64,000 bases of DNA, taken from positions 55,965 through 119,964 of the forward strand of contig JAHDQN010000080.1 in the NCBI GenBank assembly GCA_018433775.1. The letters run 5' to 3'. This DNA is from Deltaproteobacteria bacterium (GTDB taxonomy: Bacteria > Desulfobacterota > Desulfomonilia > UBA1062). A program made the translations under genes and the position numbers. Below are positions 26,663-35,351 of this stretch, one piece after another (position 1 is the stretch's first letter; every line of letters starts with the position of its first letter). The notes below the pieces were generated by a model. That model ran no database searches, was not told the origin of the DNA, and was given only the letters and a program-made list of their open reading frames with translations.

Positions 26663-28110
26663 TCTCCTTCTACGCCGCAGAGCTTCTTGGCCACCCTTTT
26701 CTTCACGTCCATGTTCACCTGCCGCGAGATCATGATGCGCTGGGCCTGCGGCGAGCCTGCCCCGTGCATGGACTCGGTGAGATAGCCGACCGCGGCGGTG
26801 CCCATGGTGATGTTCTCGATGAGCCTGAGCATGCGCATCCTCGTCTCGGTCGAGACATCCGGATTGCCCCGGTAATACTTTTCGAGCCACTTGCCCACCT
26901 CGGGCGAACGCAGGTCATCTTCGGAGGGCAGCGTCACCATGAGCCCGCCTGCGATGTCCTGTGCCAGGCGGGCGATCTCGTAGGGGAACCGCGTCACGTT
27001 CTGCTTGCAGACATTGGCGAGCAGGGTGTTCACGTAATAGGTTCCGCTGGGCTCCCTGTGCCCCTCGGCCGCGCAGGCGATCGAGCCGCAGAACAGGGTC
27101 TCGTTCAAGTGATTCATTTCGATGATCTTGTCCTTGACGTGGGATGCCTTGTGCGCCCCGTTGTATTCGGCAATGCACTGGGTCGCACCGATCAGGACGT
27201 CGCCGACGCCGGCCTTGCACGCATAGCTCTGGCGGTGGTAGGAGGCGAACTGCTCCACCAGCTGGCCCGCGAAATCCCACTCCTTGTACATGAACACCCG
27301 CTCCCAGGGCACGAACACATCTTCGAACACCACCAGTGCCTCGTGGCCTCCGTAGATCTGGTTGCCCCGGTCGATGGTGCCCTTTTCCAGCTTGCGGGTG
27401 TCGCATGACTGGCGGCCCATGATGTAGATGATCCCCTCGGTGTCGGCGGGCAGCGCAAAGGAAATCGCATAGTCCCTGTCTTCCTCGCGCATGCTGATGG
27501 TGGGCATGATGATGATCTCATGCGAGTTCACGGCCCCGGTCTGGTGGCATTTCGCGCCCCTGACCACGATGCCGTCCGGCCGCTCCTCGACCACGCGCAT
27601 GAACATGTCCGGATCTGCCTGCTGGTGCGGGGCCTTGCTGCGGTCGCCCTTGGGGTCGGTCATGGCGCCGTCGCAGGTGAGATCGTTCTCCTGGACATAC
27701 TCCATGAACTTCAGAAAGCGCTTGTTGTACTCGGTGCCATACTCCCGGTCGATGTCATAGGTGGTCATGGACAGGGCATTCATGGCATCCATGCCCACGC
27801 AACGCTGGAAGCAGCACCCGGTGAGCGACCCGAGCAGGCGGCCCATCTTGCTCTTTTTCACGAGATCTTCCGTGCTCTGGTGAATGTGGGTGAACCTGTT
27901 GATCTTCTTGCCCGTGAGATGCGAGGTGGCCGTCATGAGATCCTCGTACTCGGGCATGTGCGCAAACTCGTAGGTGGCGGCCACCGCGTTCATGGAGGGA
28001 CGGATGATCGGGTCGTCCACCACGTTCTCCACCCGTTTGCCAAACATGTACACCTTGAGATTCAGTTTTCTCAGAGACTCTTCATACTGCTTTGCGTTCA
28101 TCATCGGCAT
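26659..28110 (-). CDS. abfD: 4-hydroxybutyryl-CoA dehydratase / vinylacetyl-CoA isomerase homologue
   Basis: A 483-residue flavoenzyme of the 4-hydroxyphenylacetate hydroxylase fold. The oxygen-sensitive type dehydrates 4-hydroxybutyryl-CoA to crotonyl-CoA by a radical route using FAD and a 4Fe-4S cluster. Candidate cluster ligands are the cysteines of CCFQRC (residues 99-104), plus His292 and Cys298 in YHRQSYACKAG. In the Clostridium aminobutyricum enzyme the ligands are Cys99, Cys103, His292 and Cys299, so the His-Cys spacing here looks one residue shorter. Other family blocks are QSCDTRKLEKGTID and NLxx-like VFEDVFVPWERVF. GGAG precedes the ATG by eight bases. The gene sits between acyl-CoA dehydrogenase and the CGGC gene in cluster 1. 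A cluster-free monooxygenase is less likely given these ligands. Confidence 0.88.
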   Translation of the reverse strand: MPMMNAKQYEESLRKLNLKVYMFGKRVENVVDDPIIRPSMNAVAATYEFAHMPEYEDLMTATSHLTGKKINRFTHIHQSTEDLVKKSKMGRLLGSLTGCCFQRCVGMDAMNALSMTTYDIDREYGTEYNKRFLKFMEYVQENDLTCDGAMTDPKGDRSKAPHQQADPDMFMRVVEERPDGIVVRGAKCHQTGAVNSHEIIIMPTISMREEDRDYAISFALPADTEGIIYIMGRQSCDTRKLEKGTIDRGNQIYGGHEALVVFEDVFVPWERVFMYKEWDFAGQLVEQFASYHRQSYACKAGVGDVLIGATQCIAEYNGAHKASHVKDKIIEMNHLNETLFCGSIACAAEGHREPSGTYYVNTLLANVCKQNVTRFPYEIARLAQDIAGGLMVTLPSEDDLRSPEVGKWLEKYYRGNPDVSTETRMRMLRLIENITMGTAAVGYLTESMHGAGSPQAQRIMISRQVNMDVKKRVAKKLCGVEGE

Positions 28111-28191
28111 AGTAACACTCCTGTTTTTTCGATTATCTCTCTTATCCTATCGTTTGCTGTCTATCTCGATTGCTGTCTATCCCCCAAGGGC

Positions 28192-29994
28192 TCAGGAAAC
28201 AAAGACCGACTCCCCCATCTCGACAAAGGAGCGGTCGAACTGTCTGATGGTATCCATTCTCCCATATACGGCGGGGAGAACCGAGCCGATAAAGAATTTC
28301 GCTGTCGCGATCTTCCCGGCATAGAACGGCTTGTCCCGCTCACCGGCGCCTGTCTGTGCCTCGCAGGCCTTCCATGCCTGCCAGAGGAACATCCACCCCA
28401 GCACCACATCCCCGAATATCTCGAGATAGGGCGTGGCCCAGGAACATGCGAGGTAGGCATCCTCACCGGACGACTTTTCGAGCAGGAACCGGGTGATCTC
28501 TTCGAGCGCGGCGACCGACCTGCCGACCGACTCGGCGTACGGCGCGAGCGCAGCAATGCCCGAGGCCCTTTCGATGTTCTTCTTCATCTCCTCGACCACG
28601 GTCCGGAAGGCCTCTCCCTGCTTCATCCGGATCTTCCGGCCGAAGAGATCGAGGGCCTGGATGCCGTTCGTTCCCTCGTAGATCGCCGTGATCTTGCAGT
28701 CCCGGGCGAACTGCTCCACCTTGTACTCCTTGCAGAATCCGTAGCCTCCATGGACCTGGATGGCCCGCACGCACACGTCAAAGCCCTTGTCCGTGGAGCA
28801 GGCCTTGGCGATGGGGGTGAGCAGCTCCACGAGGTTGAGCCACCTCTTCTTCTCCTCTTCATCCGTGCTCGCCGTCTCCATGTCCATGCAGAAGGTGGTG
28901 TAGAGGACCAGGGCGCGCAGCCCCTCGGTATAGGCCTTCATCCACAGGAGGTTCCGGCGCACGTCCGGGTGGGTGATGATGGGCACCTGCGTGAAGTCCC
29001 TGGTGCCGAAGGCCCCGCCCTGCTTGCGCTCCCGGGCGAAATCCAGGGCATGCAGGTACGCGGCGCTGCCCAGTGCCTGGCCCTGGAGGCCGACCAGAAC
29101 CCGCTGCTCGTTCATCATGTGGAACATCACGACAATGCCCTTCTGCTCGGGCCCCAGGAGCTCGCCCCGGCACATTCCGTTGTCACCGAAGTTGAGCACG
29201 CTCGTCGGCGAGCCGTGGATGCCCATCTTGTGCTCCACGCCCGAGCACACGAGGTCGTTGGTATCGCCCAGGGTCCCGTCGTCGTTGACCCGGTACTTGG
29301 GGACGATGAAGCACGACAGCCCCCGGGTCCCCTCGGGGTCCCCCTCGATGCGCGCCAGCACGATGTGGACGATGTTTTCGGTGAGGTCGTTCTCGCCGCT
29401 GCTGATGAAGATCTTTCCGCCCACGATCGAGAAGGTGCCGTCCGGGTTTCTGACCGCCTTTGCCCGCGCGGCACCCACGTCGCTGCCGGCCTGGGTTTCG
29501 GTGAGGTCCATGGTGCCGCTGTACCGTCCCTCGTAGAGAGGCTGCATGTATTTGCGCTTCTGCTCGTCCGTGCCGTAGAGCTCGATGACCTTTGCCGCGC
29601 TGTGGGTGAGCCCCATGTACACGGTCAGGGCGTGGTTCGCGGCATAGAAGAGCTCGTGGCAGGCAAAATACATGCAGATCGGCGCGTTCTGTCCGCCCAC
29701 GTCATACACGTCGGGCAGACTCATCCACCCTCCCTCGCAGTATTTCCCGAAAGGGCTCCGGAACGCTTCGGGGCACCTGACCGTACCGTTCTCGAACACG
29801 CACCCGACCTCGTCGCCCTCGCTGTTGACCGGGGCGAACTCGTTGACCGCGAGCTTCTCGGCCGTGTCGATGATCATCTCGAATGTTTCTTTTGAATGAT
29901 CCCCGAATCTCTCGGTTTCGCAGAGCTTTTCGATTTCCAGCTGCTCGTAGAGAACAAAGCGGCTATCTCTTAAGTCGACGAGTTTATTTTCCAT
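28192..29994 (-). CDS. acyl-CoA dehydrogenase, long type with C-terminal extension
   Basis: A 600-residue FAD enzyme, longer than the usual 380. The core has MDLTETQAGSDVGAAR (near residue 162), KIFISSGENDLTENIVH (near 200), GYGFCKEY (near 430) and IYEGTNGIQALDL (near 452), which contains the catalytic glutamate. After it comes a helical extension of about 130 residues, as in DmdC-like and other large acyl-CoA dehydrogenases of anaerobes. It should make the 2,3-enoyl-CoA that the adjacent enoyl-CoA hydratase takes up. It lies in cluster 1, 81 bases before the AbfD-like gene and 56 after the hydratase. Chain-length preference is not visible. Confidence 0.92.
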   Translation of the reverse strand: MENKLVDLRDSRFVLYEQLEIEKLCETERFGDHSKETFEMIIDTAEKLAVNEFAPVNSEGDEVGCVFENGTVRCPEAFRSPFGKYCEGGWMSLPDVYDVGGQNAPICMYFACHELFYAANHALTVYMGLTHSAAKVIELYGTDEQKRKYMQPLYEGRYSGTMDLTETQAGSDVGAARAKAVRNPDGTFSIVGGKIFISSGENDLTENIVHIVLARIEGDPEGTRGLSCFIVPKYRVNDDGTLGDTNDLVCSGVEHKMGIHGSPTSVLNFGDNGMCRGELLGPEQKGIVVMFHMMNEQRVLVGLQGQALGSAAYLHALDFARERKQGGAFGTRDFTQVPIITHPDVRRNLLWMKAYTEGLRALVLYTTFCMDMETASTDEEEKKRWLNLVELLTPIAKACSTDKGFDVCVRAIQVHGGYGFCKEYKVEQFARDCKITAIYEGTNGIQALDLFGRKIRMKQGEAFRTVVEEMKKNIERASGIAALAPYAESVGRSVAALEEITRFLLEKSSGEDAYLACSWATPYLEIFGDVVLGWMFLWQAWKACEAQTGAGERDKPFYAGKIATAKFFIGSVLPAVYGRMDTIRQFDRSFVEMGESVFVS

Positions 29995-30050
29995 GCTCTA
30001 TGCTCCTTGCACAAATGTCGTGCATCTTGATGTCTGACGGTTGATCCCGC

Positions 30051-30815
30051 TTACTTCCCGGTGAATTGGGGCTTTCTCTTCTCCTGAAAGGCCTTCATCC
30101 CTTCCTTCTGATCGGATGTCGAATACAGTTCGGCCCATACATTGGCCTCAAAGATCATCCCGGAGTTCAGATCCTTGTCGATACCGTAGTTGATGGCCTT
30201 CTTGGCTGCTCCTATGCCGCACGGGGATTTATCCATGAGCTTCTGTGCCAGGGATTTCGTGTATTCCACCGGGTCCCCCTCAACGACCCATTGGCAGAGC
30301 CCCCATGCGCTCGCGGTCTCGGCATCGATGATATTGCCGAAATAGATCATCTCCCGCGCACGGCCCAACCCGATAAGCTTCGGAAGGCGCTGGGTTCCCC
30401 CTGCTCCGGGCATGATTCCAAGCTTGACCTCCGGAAGCCCGACCTTTGCATCGGTGCTGAAAATTCGAAAATCGCATGCAAGGGTCAGCTCCAGGCCGCC
30501 GCCGAGCGCGAAACCCCTGACCGCGGCAAAGGCCGGGACCGGAAGAGCTTCGATCTTGCTGTATACGTTGTTGAAGACAAACTTTCTGGCTTCAGATGGA
30601 TTCATGTCCATCATCTCGGCGATGTCGGCGCCTGCCGCAAAATTTTTTCCCTCGCCGGCAATGATCAGGGCACGTATCCCCTCCTCGTTATCAATCCTAT
30701 CAAGCAGGGAATCCAATTCCTTGACGAGCCCGCTGTTGAGCGCATTGAGCACCTCGGGCCGGTTGATCGTGATCTTTGCTATCTGGTTCTCAAACTCGTA
30801 TTTCAGATATTTCAT
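30051..30815 (-). CDS. enoyl-CoA hydratase (crotonase)
   Basis: A 254-residue hydratase that adds water to a trans-2-enoyl-CoA such as crotonyl-CoA. The oxyanion-hole motifs are GKNFAAGADIAEM (near residue 56) and FALGGGLELTLACDFRI (near 102). The two catalytic glutamates fall in the usual places, in GGGLELTLACD and in GLPEVKLGIMPGAGGTQRLP (near 128). The length is typical (about 255-260). It sits between thiolase and the long acyl-CoA dehydrogenase, matching beta-oxidation order. It is one of the best-fitting members of the set. Confidence 0.94.
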   Translation of the reverse strand: MKYLKYEFENQIAKITINRPEVLNALNSGLVKELDSLLDRIDNEEGIRALIIAGEGKNFAAGADIAEMMDMNPSEARKFVFNNVYSKIEALPVPAFAAVRGFALGGGLELTLACDFRIFSTDAKVGLPEVKLGIMPGAGGTQRLPKLIGLGRAREMIYFGNIIDAETASAWGLCQWVVEGDPVEYTKSLAQKLMDKSPCGIGAAKKAINYGIDKDLNSGMIFEANVWAELYSTSDQKEGMKAFQEKRKPQFTGK

Positions 30816-30905
30816 TTCGGCATCTCCTGTTTATCGGCGGGACTAAAAAAGTCCCGCCGTTATCTGCTGTGCCGCCTTTTTCAGCTCGCGGACGAACAAG
30901 TCCTG

Positions 30906-32120
30906 CTATTCGTCCACCCTGATAACCGCACAATCACCCTGAGCCAGGCCGCCGCAGATTCCACAGACCCCGTAGCCGCCGCCCCGCCTCCTGAGCTCGT
31001 GCATCAGCGTGAGCAGAATCCGTGCGCCGCTCGCCCCCACGGGATGGCCGATGGCGATGGCTCCGCCGTTGGGGTTCGTTTTTTTCAGGAGCTCGCGCCA
31101 CTTCGTTTCGTCGCCTCCGGCGAGGATCTTGGCGGATACCAGGGTGACCGCGGCAAATGCCTCGTTGATCTCGATGACCTTCATATCGTCGATGCTCAGG
31201 TCGGCCCGTTTCAGGGCCTTCTGGATCACGAAGCCGGGAAGCTCGGCCATTCTCCTTGGCTCGCTCGCGCCGCTTGCAACCGAAACGATTGTAGCAAGGG
31301 GCTTTACTCCCATTTCCTCTGCCTTGGATCTCCTCATGATGATGACCGCGGCAGCCCCTGCATCGAGGCCAGGGGCGTTGCCGGCGGTCACCGTGGGGCT
31401 TCCGTAAATGGTCTTCAGCTTTGCAAGACCTTCGATTGTGGTGTTCGGCTTGGGAAACTCGTCTCGGTCGAAAATGATCGGATCGCCCCGTCTCTGCGGA
31501 ACCTCAACAGGTACCAGCTCATCCTTGAATCTTCCTGCCTTGTCGGCCTCGCCCCACTTCCGTTGCGATCCCAGCGCCCACTGATCCTGTTCCTCGCGGG
31601 ATATACCGTATTCGATGGCGATCTCTCCGGCGTCTTTGCCCAGGGGAGAGTACTCGCGGTAGGTGATGGGATTGAGATAATCCTGGACCAGCAGCGGCGC
31701 CATCCCGGAGCCCCAGCGGTGCCCGTTCATCAGAAGCGGGGTGTTGCTCATATTCTCGGCGCCCACAGCCATGCAGGTGTCCGCTTCGTCCAGCAGAATC
31801 GCCCTTCTTCCCAGATGAACGGCGCAGAGCGATGAACAGCACGCCCGGTCGATGGTCAGCGACACCAGGTCCTGGGGCAGTCCGGCACGGAGTAGCGCCT
31901 GGCGCCCGTTCACGTTGTCAAAGAGCGCAGCCTCGGCCTGATCGCACATGCCATAATAAAGCTCATCCAGGTCCTCCCCCTTGAGACCGGACCGTTTGAG
32001 GCTCTCCTTGATGACGAGGCACCCCAGATCAGTGCTGTGTACGCTTTTCAGAGTACCACCAAACTTACTGAATGGTGTCCTCACTCCACTTACAATTACG
32101 ACATCATCTTTGTTTTTCAT
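30906..32120 (-). CDS. acetyl-CoA acetyltransferase (thiolase)
   Basis: A 404-residue thiolase that cleaves 3-oxoacyl-CoA (acetoacetyl-CoA) with CoA. The nucleophilic cysteine lies in DRACCSSLCAVHLG near residue 89, the histidine in GGAIAIGHPVGASGARI near 360, and the second cysteine in GGGYGVCGICGGLAQGD near the C-terminus. The ATG at 32120 follows GGGAG with seven bases; the frame extends seven codons further without a site. It is the first gene after a strong hairpin that ends the regulator's transcript, so it may have its own promoter. The last beta-oxidation step of cluster 1. Confidence 0.93.
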   Translation of the reverse strand: MKNKDDVVIVSGVRTPFSKFGGTLKSVHSTDLGCLVIKESLKRSGLKGEDLDELYYGMCDQAEAALFDNVNGRQALLRAGLPQDLVSLTIDRACCSSLCAVHLGRRAILLDEADTCMAVGAENMSNTPLLMNGHRWGSGMAPLLVQDYLNPITYREYSPLGKDAGEIAIEYGISREEQDQWALGSQRKWGEADKAGRFKDELVPVEVPQRRGDPIIFDRDEFPKPNTTIEGLAKLKTIYGSPTVTAGNAPGLDAGAAAVIIMRRSKAEEMGVKPLATIVSVASGASEPRRMAELPGFVIQKALKRADLSIDDMKVIEINEAFAAVTLVSAKILAGGDETKWRELLKKTNPNGGAIAIGHPVGASGARILLTLMHELRRRGGGYGVCGICGGLAQGDCAVIRVDE

Positions 32121-32230
32121 CGCTTGCTCCCTTCGTCTCATGGTCTTTGACGGATCGATTCTGCGTTGCCCTGCTTTTTCCTGCGCAGCACATGGATCAT
32201 CTTGAAACCGAAGCCAACCTGTTCTGTAGA

Positions 32231-32280
32231 AAAAATGCGGGCATTGTGGTTATGTGGGCTCCCACAATGCCCGCATTTTT
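32231..32280. terminator. 19-bp perfect hairpin between the TetR gene and thiolase
   Basis: AAAAATGCGGGCATTGTGG (32231-32249) pairs perfectly with 32262-32280 around a 12-base loop. The stem begins with A and ends with T runs, so it functions as a Rho-independent terminator on either strand. On the minus strand it separates the regulator gene from the thiolase-led operon. Apart from this hairpin I see nothing in 32121-32418. Confidence 0.85.
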
Positions 32281-32418
32281 CAAATGGTGCCTTTGCTGCC
32301 CCAGGTTGGCCGGCCCGGGACAGCATGTCGATTGATTCAGTTTCCGGTCCTATATATGAACTTTCCCTGTGCTCTCCTTCTTACGAATGCTTCTCGCGGT
32401 CCCATGGAAGGATCCACC

Positions 32419-33597
32419 TCATTCCTCATCTCCCCGATAAGCCATAACCGCCGAGCAGAACAGATTCGTTGTGTGATTGATCTCCTGGATCTTGTCATGG
32501 CCCTTGCCGTCATGAAACATGATCCACCGAAGGGCCAGATGGCTGAACGCGCCGAAAAACATGTTCCTGAAAACGCGCGAATTCACATCGGGACGGAAAT
32601 AGCCTTCTCCCTTGCCCTCTTCGATGATCTCTTCCACCACTCGAAAGTACCGCTTGAAGCTCTCGAACGCTTTGGAACTGTAGAACCGGGGATTCAGCTG
32701 GAGCTGGAGAAGAAAAACCTTGAGAAAATCTTCTTCGGTCAGCATCAGGAAGAAGTAGTACTTGGTGAACCTCTTGAGCTTGCGGATCGGGTTCTTGATG
32801 TGGAAGGTCTCGGAGAGCTCTTCGAGGTTCTCCTGGAACCGGTGCTGCGGGATAGAGAGGAAGACGTCCTCCTTGTTCTCGAAATACTCGTAGACCGAGG
32901 CTTCGGAGATCCCGGCTATCTTTGCGATCTCGGATATCTTTGCCTTGGTGAACCCCTTTTCAGCGAATACCCTCTCTGCGGCCCTTAAGATCCGGCCCGC
33001 CTTGGTATAAATCGGCCTCGCGCTCGAGGTAACCATGGCATGAACCAGATACATGATGTCATCGAGGTCGGCAGCTCCCTCCTCGATCTCGCCCAGCGCA
33101 AGGGAGCTGATCACCTCCATGTCCAGGGTGCCGAGGATGATATCGCGCGCCACCTTGACACTCAGATCCGAGCGGAACGAGCCGTCCCTGATCCCGTTGT
33201 CCAGAATACCGTACATGACGTCGGCATATTCCTTCACGAGCTGGTAGGCCGGCGTCTGATAGAAATCTGGTGAAGACCTGCATTCGAGGGTCAGTATCCT
33301 GCCGTATCCCGGGTGGGTGTCGATGTCCCTCAGATGGAACCAGATCATCTTGCTCAAGCGGCTCTCGGCATCACGGATACCCTGCAGATGCTCTCCCAGC
33401 AGAAAGAGCACCTCTTTCATCCGCTCACCGGGCACGGAAAACAGCAGATCTTCCTTGCCCTTGAAATACTGATAGATCACGGAGTCCGCAACCCCGGCTC
33501 TGGCGGCGATCTCGGAGATCGTGGTGTCCGCCAGCCTTTTTTCAGACATGATTTCTTCCGCAGAAGCCAATATCTTGGCCCGTTTGTCGTCAGCCAT
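32419..33597 (-). CDS. tandem TetR-type regulator (two TetR units fused)
   Basis: A 392-residue protein made of two consecutive TetR repressors. The first DNA-binding part is near residues 5-50 (ISEIAARAGVADSVIYQYFKGKEDLL), and the second near 200-250 (ISEIAKIAGISEASVYEYFENKEDVF). Each is followed by a helical ligand-binding half. Ordinary TetR proteins are about 200 residues and act as dimers, so this chain is a covalent pseudo-dimer with two different heads. It lies between the 3-hydroxyacyl-CoA dehydrogenase and the thiolase genes and probably senses an acyl-CoA or acid of this pathway. The start at ATG 33597 follows AGG; an in-frame ATG lies five codons earlier. The stop is close to a strong hairpin. 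Confidence 0.9.
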   Translation of the reverse strand: MADDKRAKILASAEEIMSEKRLADTTISEIAARAGVADSVIYQYFKGKEDLLFSVPGERMKEVLFLLGEHLQGIRDAESRLSKMIWFHLRDIDTHPGYGRILTLECRSSPDFYQTPAYQLVKEYADVMYGILDNGIRDGSFRSDLSVKVARDIILGTLDMEVISSLALGEIEEGAADLDDIMYLVHAMVTSSARPIYTKAGRILRAAERVFAEKGFTKAKISEIAKIAGISEASVYEYFENKEDVFLSIPQHRFQENLEELSETFHIKNPIRKLKRFTKYYFFLMLTEEDFLKVFLLQLQLNPRFYSSKAFESFKRYFRVVEEIIEEGKGEGYFRPDVNSRVFRNMFFGAFSHLALRWIMFHDGKGHDKIQEINHTTNLFCSAVMAYRGDEE

Positions 33598-33714
33598 CGG
33601 AGAACCTCGCATCTGGATTATATATCAGCTTCTGTGTAATCATCATCATTCTCATGGTTTGTAAAGCCTTTTTGCCGCACCGGTGAACTGAACGGGATCC
33701 TTGTGCCCCCTGAC

Positions 33715-34575
33715 TCACTTATTATAGGTATGCCATCCCCTGCCTGTCTTTCTCCCAAGATGCTTCGCATCGACCAGCTGCTTCAGAACGGGCCTGGGCC
33801 TGAAGCGCTCTCCGTACGCATCGAAAAGAATCTGCTGGACCTTCAGGTTCAGGTCATTGCTGGTGAGATCCATGAGGGCGAACGGACCGATCGGGTGCCC
33901 CAGACCGTATTTGCATGCGGTATCGATATCCTCGGGGCTCGCAACCCCCTCTTCCAGGAGCCTGCACGCCTCCACCCACATTGCGTGGAGCAGCCTGTTG
34001 ACGGCAAAGCCGGCAACATCCTTTACCCGCACCGGTTCCTTGCCGATCGTGCGGCAGCACTCCATCATGTACTCCACCGCGCTCTCGTCGGTGTCGAGCG
34101 CCGGGATCACCTCGACCAGTTTCATGACGAACGCCGGGGAGAAGAAATGCGCCCCCAGAAACTTCCCGATTCTCTGCGGCCCCACGGAGGTGGACAGAAG
34201 GGTGATAGGCAGGCTCGAGGTGTTGGTGGCGAAGATGCACTCGGGTTTGCAGAGAGTGTCCAGACGCGAGAGCACCTCTTTCTTCGTGTTGAAGTCCTCG
34301 AATACGGCCTCGACCACAACGTCCACATCGTCGAAACCCTCGAATCGGTCGGTCAGGCCGATTCGGCCGAGAGACGCCGCCTTCTCTTCCTCGGTCATCT
34401 TGCCCTTCTTGATCGACTTGTCCAGAACTCCACTCAGCCGCTCTTTTGCACGCTGGGCGAGATCGATCGATATTTCATGGATGACCACGCTGATACCCGA
34501 TGTGGCAAAACAGAGCGCAATCTCAGATCCCATCATACCGGCACCGACAACTCCTACTCTCTTGACATTGTCCAT
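33715..34575 (-). CDS. 3-hydroxyacyl-CoA dehydrogenase
   Basis: A 286-residue NAD-dependent dehydrogenase that oxidises 3-hydroxyacyl-CoA, such as 3-hydroxybutyryl-CoA, to the 3-oxo form. GVVGAGMMGSEIA (near residue 7) is the dinucleotide motif, NTSSLPITLLS (near 115) carries a catalytic serine, and FFSPAFVMKLVEVI (near 140) holds the conserved positions around the active site. Length matches the short type (about 282). GGAGG lies ten bases before the start chosen. It is the first gene of cluster 1, about 120 bases after the regulator's upstream end, with a strong promoter at 34658-34686. Confidence 0.93.
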   Translation of the reverse strand: MDNVKRVGVVGAGMMGSEIALCFATSGISVVIHEISIDLAQRAKERLSGVLDKSIKKGKMTEEEKAASLGRIGLTDRFEGFDDVDVVVEAVFEDFNTKKEVLSRLDTLCKPECIFATNTSSLPITLLSTSVGPQRIGKFLGAHFFSPAFVMKLVEVIPALDTDESAVEYMMECCRTIGKEPVRVKDVAGFAVNRLLHAMWVEACRLLEEGVASPEDIDTACKYGLGHPIGPFALMDLTSNDLNLKVQQILFDAYGERFRPRPVLKQLVDAKHLGRKTGRGWHTYNK

Positions 34576-34657
34576 GATCAACTTGCCTCCTGGATATGTG
34601 ATGTTTTCCCACACCCTGAAATTAATATCATTTACCTTTTCCTATTAACTGAACTTA

Positions 34658-34686
34658 ATTCTATTCACAATCATGCTCTGTGTCAA
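34658..34686 (-). promoter_or_regulatory. Sigma-70 promoter of cluster 1, shared type
   Basis: On the minus strand TTGACA (34686-34681) is separated by exactly 17 bases from TAGAAT (34663-34658), a near-consensus promoter 83 bases before the hydroxyacyl-CoA dehydrogenase start. Its flanks align without gaps to the promoter at 42647-42675. Confidence 0.8.
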
Positions 34687-34698
34687 CCATTTTGTTCC

Positions 34699-34719
34699 TT
34701 GATAAGGGTTTGTTATCAA
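34699..34719. promoter_or_regulatory. Inverted repeat operator candidate upstream of the cluster 1 promoter
   Basis: TTGATAA and TTATCAA are separated by GGGTTTG. This perfect 7-bp inverted repeat lies 13 bases upstream of the -35 element. It is a candidate site for the tandem-TetR protein or another regulator. Confidence 0.5.
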
Positions 34720-35351
34720 ATTTTATTTTGCTGTGTAATCTGATCGTGACCGGATATTCTTTCGCCTTAACTGATCTTTTACTGAGCTCCCTTCTCATGC
34801 AAGATCATCGATCGATTACAGGCCTGGTAACTCACTGATAAATCTCTTTTTCTTATGGATCATACTCATGGTCACACCCTGAACTGCGTGCTCTTATCCC
34901 ATCGTTTATCCTGACGTATCCTTTTTTAATCATCCCTTGTGCCACCGGTATACCTGTTTGTTGAGAAATGTGTTTATGTTTATCTTTTTGTTGAATCATA
35001 TTTTATTCTCCCGTATACATATTCTTGAGGCATTGGGTATGATTTATGAATGAATATGCAGAGGCACTGATCGAATGATCTACGCGGGAGGCGATCATAA
35101 TTCCGGAGGTCAGCAGATGGGAAGAGCAGAGATGTTCCCGGCAATCCTGGTTGACTGCTCTGAAGGGCACACGAAGGATGCCTGCCGGGAAAAATCAATG
35201 GTTCCCTGCCGGCGATGCCGTGGAGGAAGAAACCGGATGAGATGTACGATATTTCTCCGGGTAGGCCCGCGTGACGTTATCGGTGTGAAATATCAACAGC
35301 CGTCAATAGGCAATCGGGATTTAAAAAATTATCATGAAAAGGAGAGCATCG
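34720..35351. other. AT-rich intergenic region
   Basis: This stretch is visibly richer in A and T than its neighbours and contains no frame that I can support as a gene. It probably holds promoters for the UspA gene. Confidence 0.4.

Noticed and set aside
27520..29895. 791-codon plus-strand frame opposite the dehydratase and acyl-CoA dehydrogenase genes
   Set aside because: The opposite strand has two strongly matched enzymes; this translation has no recognisable motif and no ribosome site.
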